DNA of 64,000 bases from Escarpia spicata (taxonomy: Eukaryota > Annelida > Polychaeta > Sabellida > Siboglinidae), in contig OZ023210.1 in the NCBI GenBank assembly GCA_963995525.1, forward strand, positions 5,957,757 through 6,021,756. Reading direction: 5' to 3'. The translations under genes and the position numbers were made by a program. Every line of letters starts with the position of its first letter. Position 1 is the stretch's first letter. Shown piece after piece: positions 47,576 to 64,000 of the stretch. Under the pieces are notes generated by a model. That model was not told the origin of the DNA and ran no database searches. It worked only from the letters and a program-made list of their open reading frames with translations.

Positions 47576-47646
47576 TTCAGTATTATCTTTGTCATGATTC
47601 AGGCCTTGTTTCCCTGGGGATAGACTCTGGCCATCTAGTCTAACCC

Positions 47647-49659
47647 TTATTCTTTTAGTGGCATGCTGTCATTGCGGGCATTCCCCGAAGCACTTGACGG
47701 GGACCTACTCCTATTCTGAGTGCAACTGCGACTCATGTGACCTGTTTCACCGCAATTGTAACATCTGCCATTGAAGGACGGTGATTGTCCACGGCCGGGT
47801 GACTGCATGCGATCCGGTGATTGGTATCTATTGGGAGATCGACCATATCTCCTGAATTGCGGTTGACTGTTCATGGGTGGCGTCAGTCGCTCCCGATCTA
47901 GACTTTTCTCCACTTGGATCAGTCTCCTCAATATTTCATCTATCCTACTGTCCTCTTTGTCTTTGTTATTATTGCCAGAACCGACTGGTTCCTGACACTT
48001 ATCCTCTATCGGTCGTTTTGTATGGCGACCATCATTCTCAGGTGATGCATATGTGGTGCGTACCAGCACTTCGTCCTCGAATGCTACCTGCCTCGCTGAA
48101 ACTGACAGTGTTCTACCTAAGACAGCCTTCTGGTTGCTGATGCTACTCTTCATCTCCTTCAAGGCTTTCCGAACTGACCTTGGCTGTCTCTCGCTGACTG
48201 CTAAAGCTGCCCCCTTCTCCCTGGCACCTTTGAGGAACAGCTCAGTGGCCCATTTATCTATTGCTCTGTCTCCTGCTCCTTTGTATCCCAGAGAGACGGC
48301 ATGTTGTACTCGATCCGCATAATCTTCCAGGGATTCGTTGGCTTCCTGCTTGATATCATGGAGATTCCGTCGCACTACGCTTGAGTCTTCTTTCATACCG
48401 AATCTGTTCTTCAAGCATTTCATGAGCCGATGGTAATCATGGCGATCTTTGCGAGAGCGTGTCCGTACATAATTTATGGCTTTGTCACGCATACATTCCT
48501 TGAGTCTCCGTAGTTTCTGATGACTACCCCAGTGATAGTGTTTAGCAGTACCATTGAACAGGTAAAGAAAGGCATCCCATTTTGTAGAGTCTCCCGAGAA
48601 CATAGGTAGTTTAGGTCCGGGAGGGCTATTTCGTTGACGATGCCGTGTGTCCTTCCCCCGTCGATCCCTTTCCATTGATTCGTCAGACGATCCTGAGTTT
48701 GAGTTCAGAGATTCAGAAGACGATGATGATGACATTGAAGACGAGTCTTCGTCTGAATATCGGTGATGTGATTTGCCGTCTTTCTTCTTCTTTCTTCTTC
48801 GACCATGGGCTACGTCATGTGTGTGATGACTCTCATTTTTTTCATGTGTGTGATGTCCATCGGTTTGAGGTGTGGTGTCTATTCTTCCCATTGGCTCGCG
48901 TTTCACACCGACTGGAAGATTTGTGTTGTTAGTAGGTTGAAGTGAGGTATCCTTCCTGCGTACTTCTTGTCCTAACAACCGCGAGGGACCGGAACTGTAT
49001 ATGCCATCCTTTGGATGCGCATCAAGGAGAGGTTTGTCATCAAAAGGATGACCCATTGATTTGGAAGAGCTCTTATACATTTCCCATCTCATTTCATCAC
49101 CTATTTCCTGTGACCTGCGTCTATTCATTGTGTGATCCCATTCTTCCATCTCCTTTCCCATTCTTTCTTCCAGTTCTCTTCTCTTTACTTTCCTCATGAA
49201 TTCATACTCGTCAATACCAACCCTGACCCTGTTTGATCTCTCTCTTTCATATTCTTTGATTCTGCAATCCCTCTCATCAAGTTGCGCATGATATTGTGCT
49301 TCCATCCTTTCCAGTTTATCTTTTAACATCTCTACCTCGTTGCTACTAGAATCTATCGAACTAGCTCCCCCGGTCTGGGGTTTCTCTAAACTGATTCGTC
49401 CTGTTTCCAGCAAGTTATCCCAAAACGTTGTAGTAGCGCCCGTGGCTGTCGCTAAGTCAGCAATTTCTATTTTATCTTTCTTCCTGAGATTCAGTATTTT
49501 GGTAGCCTTTGTGGTGGATACCCCTGCTACTTCCATAACCTGTTCTTTAGTGCATGTATATAAGTTGATTGTTGACGTCATGTTGACGTATAAATGTAAG
49601 TGTAAATGCCAAACTGTGTATACAAAATAATGCCTACTGTTTAACAACGTTAGTTGCAC
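47647..49659 (-). CDS. Gag with helix-hairpin-helix-like N-terminus and zinc knuckle
   Basis: Up to 670 residues from the first Met. Met27 (49581) is a likelier start, because the text before it is hydrophobic filler and the text after it begins a domain. Residues 31-80 (INLYTCTKEQVMEVAGVST and following) resemble the ComEA-type helix-hairpin-helix fold, unusual for a Gag. Residues 105-200 are a charged coiled coil. Residues 270-350 are a low-complexity His/Lys/Ser/Asp region. Residues 350-500 are a capsid-like domain (PKLPMFSGDSTKWDAFLYLF, ESLEDYADRV). Residues 633-646 are the zinc knuckle CYNCGETGHMSRSC, flanked by Arg/Ser-rich text that should bind RNA. The stop TAA at 47647 precedes the pol Met by about 70 bases. 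Confidence 0.9.
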   Translation of the reverse strand: MQLTLLNSRHYFVYTVWHLHLHLYVNMTSTINLYTCTKEQVMEVAGVSTTKATKILNLRKKDKIEIADLATATGATTTFWDNLLETGRISLEKPQTGGASSIDSSSNEVEMLKDKLERMEAQYHAQLDERDCRIKEYERERSNRVRVGIDEYEFMRKVKRRELEERMGKEMEEWDHTMNRRRSQEIGDEMRWEMYKSSSKSMGHPFDDKPLLDAHPKDGIYSSGPSRLLGQEVRRKDTSLQPTNNTNLPVGVKREPMGRIDTTPQTDGHHTHEKNESHHTHDVAHGRRRKKKKDGKSHHRYSDEDSSSMSSSSSSESLNSNSGSSDESMERDRRGKDTRHRQRNSPPGPKLPMFSGDSTKWDAFLYLFNGTAKHYHWGSHQKLRRLKECMRDKAINYVRTRSRKDRHDYHRLMKCLKNRFGMKEDSSVVRRNLHDIKQEANESLEDYADRVQHAVSLGYKGAGDRAIDKWATELFLKGAREKGAALAVSERQPRSVRKALKEMKSSISNQKAVLGRTLSVSARQVAFEDEVLVRTTYASPENDGRHTKRPIEDKCQEPVGSGNNNKDKEDSRIDEILRRLIQVEKSLDRERLTPPMNSQPQFRRYGRSPNRYQSPDRMQSPGRGQSPSFNGRCYNCGETGHMSRSCTQNRSRSPSSASGNARNDSMPLKE

Positions 49660-50340
49660 TATTTATTCAAAAATTAGGTAATTCAAATCAAACTGAACAG
49701 TGCAGCTCAGATTTTTTTTAAGAAAATCAATATAATTGCACAATTACCAACACGTTTTAGTGAGAACAGTAAACAGTATCACGCGATAGATACATTACAA
49801 TTACGTTGGCGATAATACCCAATTAGTAAGTTCAGGAAGTAAACCAAAAATATAGCTTGATTTATGATTAACAACAATGTCATAAACACGATAAACTCTT
49901 AACTAAACTTAAGAAAGAATTCAATTATAAAGCTATCCGTGGGTCATGTAAACACCACGGCGTGATCAAAGGGTTAAACCCAGTTCGAGTCAGCTAGCAG
50001 TCGCGTAGCAACCGACGGCGACGCGCGACGCTGGTTGTATGCTGCCAGCGACCACGCCCGTATACTGGTTGTCCCGACGTCAAATTGTAATTGCAGACCT
50101 TTCAAATAAGCGTTTGAATACTGCTATATGATAATTAGCAGAACTTATCTCACGTATAATTACTTCATACTATGCGTAGACAGAACCGGCAGATTCCTAT
50201 CATACGCACAGGCAAATTGGCGCGTAAATGTTGAAACAATTAACGCTTGAAAACCGACAGGTTTCTCCTGGTTAATTGCGCGTAGAATATAAATTGTTTA
50301 ACATGGAACTATAACGCAGATTCGCTAGCAGAAATATACC
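49660..50340 (-). other. Leader between the primer-binding site and gag
   Basis: About 680 bp of untranslated leader, probably holding packaging signals. A GC-rich segment at 49960-50070 contains CGCG-rich text. No frame is supported. Confidence 0.6.
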
Positions 50341-50355
50341 CTGCTCGCAGCGCCA
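50341..50355 (-). promoter_or_regulatory. tRNA primer-binding site
   Basis: Minus-strand TGGCGCTGCGAGCAG, one base after the 5' LTR, complementary to a tRNA 3' end finishing CGCCA. The tRNA species is not assigned. Confidence 0.75.
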
Positions 50356-50356
50356 A

Positions 50357-50601
50357 TATTGTGCGCGGCACTTACTTGGGCAGGCACAATGGTGTACCCC
50401 ACAGCGGAGGCCGAAGGCCGACGGGAGCGTCTCCTCGATGAGGGGCTGTGCTTCTCGGCGGCGGCGGCAATACGGACCCTGGCTATTGTGTAGCACGGGT
50501 ATTTATAGGGTGTATGTGTGGGGGGTGTATTGTTAGGGTGTAATGCGGTTGTGCGTACTTATCTTGGGTGTGACCTAATTACAGTGCTGCTCCGCACTAC
50601 A
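50357..50601 (-). repeat. 5' LTR of the TatD element
   Basis: Identical to 43637-43881. The outer edge is followed on the plus strand by CAGC (50602-50605), matching 43633-43636. Confidence 0.96.
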
Positions 50602-50605
50602 CAGC

Positions 50606-51836
50606 AATACCAATGGCCAATGCAATGGCAATGCCAATCCCATGTCGCAGTATTTGCAGCGGGACGGGCACGGACATAACTACGTATTTAATGGCCACGA
50701 AATTATCGCTCAATGTTCATACTCACTACAAATGAATTTACTTACCCTAATAATATAATAATGTCAACAGACGCGATTTGGCCGTTTAGTTACACTACTA
50801 TTAGTAGTAACAAAAACGGAACTCGCGTTTCCTGTTTGTGGGTTCTTGTTTCGCTCGAAGGGTTGTAGTTGTGGGATCAGTCACCAGGGACAGTAACTAT
50901 TATACTTCATGCTACCCACTAGAGGCGCTGCACTAATGCAGGATTTTTCTGGAAACTTGTCTTTTTCTGTTATAGCAACATACTGTAATGGAAACAAAAG
51001 GCAATTGTGTGGACCTACACACATAAAAAGATGTAATACGATTTAACCGTTTGCAACAACAATCAACAATATCACGGTTGTGGTTTACTCGGAATGTATT
51101 TAAAAAGTCTGAGATTCTAGTGAAATCTCGCGATCGCAGTTCCTGGCTGCTGACATATTGAGATACGCCCAATAAGTGCATACAGCTTCTTTGACCATGA
51201 CGCTGCGTAGACGCGTCGAATGCCATTTTCATCGAAATGTATATGATTATACTACCTAATTGTTGTAATGTTACGATTCAGAATTACACTTGTACCAACT
51301 GTTATAATGCCATTACGCTGATACAGTGCACCATACGGACGTAACATTTTAGTAGTTACAGCACCAAAACAAATTCGGCGACGCAAATTAGTCACATTCT
51401 CAGTTTGGCGATTGGGAAGAGTAGGCATTGCCATTGGTGATGTCAGGCTTTCTATCACAATGGCGCTGTCCGTACCATTTAAATTACGCGTCTTTAATTA
51501 ACTTATTCTAATAAATTGCTGGCGTAGCATTCTTTACCGTACATAATATAGTTGCAAATTGTTAGTTTTAACTCTTAGATTAATATACTTTTTGTAGTTC
51601 CCTTTACTTTTATAATACTCATCCTCGCAAGCCAGCTGTGTGACTACGTACACTATCGAGAGTTCGAGACTAATGTATTTTAACCGTTAGATTTTTTTGA
51701 TATATGTAAAAAGATCATTTTATGACATTTCACTGGACTCTTGACATAAAAAAGGCACCCCTCCCGACGGCTTCGTTTCTACTCTAGTGTGTCATTCTAC
51801 GTTTCTAGTTTATCTGGAGCATTGTCGCACTGTTGT
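50606..51836. other. Stretch without a recognised gene
   Basis: Contains a CCAATGGCCAATGC-like run at 50610-50640 and otherwise unremarkable sequence. Open frames at 50933-51232 and 51252-51458 on the minus strand show no known motif. Confidence 0.5.
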
Positions 51837-52061
51837 CAGGGGCGGATCCAGAAAGCAAGTCTATTCTCGGGGGACACAAAAACCTCGGGACTGGTGATAT
51901 CGGAAGACGATGAGGGGGTTCTGTTGACCATTTTCGCCGTCGCATCCACTTATGATTTCAAACGGCCAAGGGGCACGGTCGAGTGGGCCCATTATAAAAG
52001 GTGTGCGAACACACCTAAGTCTTAAGGTCTAGGGGTACATGTGCCCCAGGATCCGCCTATG
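51837..52061. mobile_element. 225-bp miniature inverted-repeat element
   Basis: It starts CAGGGGCGGATCC and ends GGATCCGCCTATG: 13-bp inverted ends with two mismatches. The 5-bp direct repeat GTTGT lies at 51832-51836 and 52062-52066. Confidence 0.75.
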
Positions 52062-52139
52062 GTTGTCCAATGAGTTTGTGTTGGATTTGTAACGACGTAT
52101 CTGTATTCACGTGTGTGCGTGATGGTGTGGGGGGGGGTG

Positions 52140-52440
52140 ACTATTGAGGGGGCTACTGAAAGGCGTTTGCTGCCGCCACTTCAGTAACGGCGGAAGATTC
52201 CAAAGGTCTAGAGGGCACGTGCCCCCATTATACGCCTACGCAAACATTACGCAATCAATGTTGAAATTTTTTTGCCGCTGCGCCACCGTAACTTCAGTTT
52301 CATCTGGTAACATTGGAAGACGGGACGGGTAATGTGAACGTCATTTGAGGGCACATCCCAAAGGTCTAGCGGGGCACACCACTCTAGCTCAGACACAGTG
52401 CAGGTAAACTCCAGGCTCCGCATATGCAAGCATTACGTAA
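52140..52440. repeat. Decayed relatives of the 225-bp element
   Basis: Two degraded lines resemble its right end: AAAGGTCTAGAGGGCACGTG, then CCCCATTATACGCCTACGCA at 52200-52240, and AAAGGTCTAGCGGGGCAC at 52369 with CTCCGCATATGCAAGC at 52415. Both are followed by CATTACG-AATCA. They look like old tandem copies. Confidence 0.5.
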
Positions 52441-52923
52441 TCACAACAGTGGATATTACATGAAAATAATTTTTTTGGCCAACTATGATTCATCGTGATA
52501 TTACAAAATAAATATTGGCGCCACGGGCTACTTGTGGATAGCAGTACAAAGATAAATCCTAAATTCAAGATGTTCAATATGTTGTTTTAAGAATTGTTTT
52601 GAGTGTAGGTATAGATTATGACCATCCAGCCCCACAGAACTCGTTCTCCACCGTATACTATACAAACTTTATGAAGGTTTTGGTTTAAAATATCATTTAA
52701 CTATTTCCATACAATTTTGTGTAACCAAACAATTGTCGATCAGCATTTTCCCAAGTAGTTCAAACACTACCCCCATAGCAGACCTTGGATAAACATGAAC
52801 TAGTTGGCTATTCTGTAGCCTGAAAATTGTGCAAGACAATGAAGACAGTTACACAGTGCTTTAATTGTGTAATCTGATGTACAAGCTGTTCAAACAAACT
52901 GACGAGCTATGCAAGCCACGGTT

Positions 52924-62066
<9,143 letters not shown>

Positions 62067-62237
62067 CTTGAAACTGAAAATACACAAAATGCATAATGGT
62101 TACTACATTTCCATTAATTGACATACATCAAAGATACAGTATATGACATCATGGTTATTTAAACACGTAGAAAACGGTGAGAATTTGTGAGATGAAGATT
62201 GATTTAAATCGCACTACCACAAATACCATCTACTCAC

Positions 62238-62262
62238 CAAAGGCCGCTCACTGCGCGAAAGG
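62238..62262 (-). promoter_or_regulatory. Likely non-coding first exon of RPL10 with TOP motif
   Basis: On the minus strand CCTTTCGCGC starts a 25-base segment ending in a donor (TTTG, then GTGAGTAG). An acceptor lies at 62074. A transcript starting with C and a pyrimidine run is the 5'TOP signature of animal ribosomal protein genes, which puts translation under nutrient control. The start point is inferred. Confidence 0.55.
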
Positions 62263-62269
62263 CTGTGAA

Positions 62270-62936
62270 CCGGAAGCGTTTGTCTGACCCAATCATGTGA
62301 TCACCGATGGCAAGTGTTTTGTGTATTTTGTGGCCTTCATGACGAGAATGAAGACTTTCTAGCTGCCCAATCGAATATGTTTCGTTTGGTGTCGTATCAG
62401 CGTATTCTTAATTAAGCTAGGAACAGCTGACATCTAACGAGATGTCGTTAGACGGTAGGTAGAATGCTAACAATAAACAAGTTATACCCTATCAACATCC
62501 GTCACTGGCACTGCAGGCTGCAGCCAAACGTGATTACTGGGCCTGAACCAGGCTGACTCGAGTCTTGTGGGTTTTTTGAGTGACACTGGTCAGATGATAG
62601 TGATGGGGTCGGTTCGTTTATGATAGAACAGTGCTAATGCCATTTATTGTTTGTGAATAGTCCAAGTAATTAAACATTAACCAATACTAGGGACCGGCAA
62701 AAAATATATAATTGCTTTACCATATTTATTTTATAAATATAATGGTGCATGTCGTCTTTTTATTGTCGATTGTTATTTTTGTAGGTATAATAAGAAATAA
62801 GATACCATTTACAGAATTTAAATATCTTCATTCAATAACAAATTATGATCATTTGAATTTTTTGAAAATGATACGTTCATCTGTATCTGTATTTTGACTG
62901 GCAAAATGGCCTACGGACACATCATGCCAGTGGCTC
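62270..62936. other. RPL10 upstream region
   Basis: No gene recognised. The 300 bases next to the TOP exon are moderately GC-rich and probably hold the promoter. The rest is AT-rich up to the LINE end. Confidence 0.45.
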
Positions 62937-64000
62937 TTATGGACTAAGAGGATTTTTTACATGTTGGGCTAGACTAATCTGGAATGAATTCAGTGATGTA
63001 CTTGATACAATGCTTGGAGGTAGAGAATTCCACTCTTTTATTGTGACTGGGAAAAAGCTGTTTCCAAATATGTTTGTCGAGTGCCTGATTTGTACTAACT
63101 GTTTATTATGTTTATGTGAGCATCTGGTGTTGTGTTTGATGTATTGATCTAGTGGGATATCTATGAGGTTATGTTCCATTTTATATAATATGCTAAGTCT
63201 TTGGGTTTTTCTTCTTGATTGGAGGGTGTCCCACTGGAGATCTTTAAAGAGTTGTGTTACCGTTCCTGGCTCTCTAGAATACTTGTTCTTACAAAATATG
63301 GCGGCTTGGCTCTGGGTTCTTTCTATGAGTTTTATATTTCTTAGGCAATGTGGATCCCATGATGCTGATGCATATTCAAGTATAGGGTGGACAAGGGTTG
63401 TGTAGGCTATGGACTTGATTTGGGTTGGGCATTTATTAAAATTTCTTCTAATAATTCCCAATGTCTGTTGTGCTTTTTTGTGACTGAGTTGCTTTGTATT
63501 GTCTAATTTAATGTATTTGATATATGTATGCCAAGATAACAGTGTGATTCAACAGATTTAAGTTGTCCGCAGAAGGTGTAGAGGTTTGGTGTCGGTTTTC
63601 TTGAGGCTATTGTCATTGTATAACATTTAGTGGGGTTGAATTTCATAAGCCACGTGTGTTGCCATTTCTCAAGTTTGAGCAGATCGTTTTGGAGGACAGA
63701 TGTATCTTGGTCAGTTTTAATCGGTGAATACAACAGGCAGTCGTCTGCAAAAAGGCGAACAGTTGAGGAAAGATTGTCTGGCAGGTCATTTATGTAAAGT
63801 AGGAAAAGTAGGGGCCCCAGTACTGTGCCCTGTGGTACTCCAGAAATGACTTGAGTTGATGTTGACTTGGATCCATTGATAACAACCCGTTGAGTTCTTC
63901 CTGTAAGGAAGCTATTTATCCATGATGATATTGGGCCTGTGATGCCATAGTGTTTGAGTTTGTGGATTAGTCTTTTATGTGGAACTTTATCGAATGCTTT
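62937..64000 (-). pseudogene. LINE reverse transcriptase, partial at the window edge
   Basis: Entering from 64000: KAFDKVPHKRLIHKLKHYGI (first catalytic Asp region), SGVPQGTVLGPLLFLLYIND, FADDCLLYSPI (catalytic Asp pair), KWQHTWLMKFNPTKCYTM and HCYLGIHISNTLN to a stop at 63503. The text resumes in another frame (GIIRRNFNKCPTQIKSIAY, LVHPILEYASASWDP, IKEWNSLPPSIV) to the end at 62937. It is a jockey/CR1-type RT with one frameshift near 63500. The endonuclease and any ORF1 lie beyond the window. It ends just upstream of RPL10. Confidence 0.85.

Larger units (their letters stand above)
43637..50601 (-). mobile_element. Young LTR retrotransposon encoding a TatD nuclease in pol
   Basis: A 6965-bp element on the minus strand. 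Its 245-bp LTRs (43637-43881 and 50357-50601) are identical in every base I compared. A 4-bp target duplication CAGC lies at 43633-43636 and 50602-50605. The primer-binding site TGGCGCTGCGAGCAG starts at 50355, one base inside the 5' LTR edge. The polypurine run ATGATGGGGAGGAA abuts the 3' LTR at 43895-43882. Gag (49659-47647) and pol (47575-44378) are both open, pol being in the -1 phase relative to gag. Pol holds protease and RT, then a TatD-family nuclease instead of RNase H and integrase. The identical LTRs mean that it moved recently, presumably with integrase supplied in trans. Confidence 0.95.

Noticed and set aside
47610..47625. GGGAAAC slippery heptamer for gag-pol frameshifting
   Set aside because: It lies downstream of the gag stop codon, so a ribosome translating gag would not reach it.
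43637..50601. Retrovirus with an envelope gene
   Set aside because: No third frame with signal peptide or membrane segment exists between pol and the 3' LTR; the 497 bp there is non-coding.

Overview
This window is nuclear DNA of a multicellular animal, most likely a marine invertebrate (lophotrochozoan or invertebrate deuterostome; the sequence does not settle which). Evidence: two intron-containing host genes with GT/AG junctions, RPL10 and an executioner caspase, both on the minus strand, set in AT-rich non-coding DNA packed with metazoan mobile elements (CR1/L2-like and RTE-like LINEs, Ty3/gypsy-type LTR elements, pogo-, piggyBac- and hAT-like DNA transposons, tRNA-derived SINEs). There are no operons, Shine-Dalgarno sites or CRISPR arrays.

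Layout. 1-2.9 kb: no recognisable gene. 3.0-8.0 kb: decayed LINE copies on the plus strand (ORF1, endonuclease and RT pieces), then a pure CAG tract at 8133-8236. 8.4-14.8 kb: a pogo/Tigger-like transposase gene on the minus strand, cut in two by an LTR retrotransposon (8817-13163) whose 5-bp target duplication ATCAT sits exactly at the break. 15.3-17.0 kb: an integrase-zinc-finger-like exon and several simple or tandem repeats. 17.3-25.6 kb: RTE-like LINE fragments, a decayed basic-protein gene preceded by a cluster of dyad 13-mers (GTCATGGAGTGAC), and a tRNA-derived SINE. 28.5-35.1 kb: a complete five-coding-exon caspase with a hAT-like element and a SINE in intron 3. 35.3-41.4 kb: an old, largely deleted gypsy-type element carrying a LINE and a 562-bp inverted-repeat element. 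41.5-43.1 kb: a non-coding inverted-repeat element. 43.6-50.6 kb: a young LTR retrotransposon with two identical LTRs. 52.9-62.3 kb: RPL10 with a piggyBac copy in intron 4, a TTAA-flanked element in intron 3 and a SINE in intron 1. 62.9-64.0 kb: a LINE RT running off the window.

The standout is the LTR retrotransposon at 43637-50601. It has identical 245-bp LTRs, a 4-bp target duplication, a primer-binding site, a polypurine tract and open gag and pol frames. Its pol frame runs protease, reverse transcriptase, a spacer of about 100 residues, then a complete TatD-family metallo-deoxyribonuclease with all expected metal-binding residues. No RNase H or integrase can be seen. A recent, intact copy with a cellular-type nuclease where RNase H and integrase should be is the best candidate here for an undescribed system.

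The two host genes have unrelated housekeeping roles (ribosome assembly and apoptosis). The rest of the window is a layered record of insertions, several of which can be ordered by nesting and target-site duplications.
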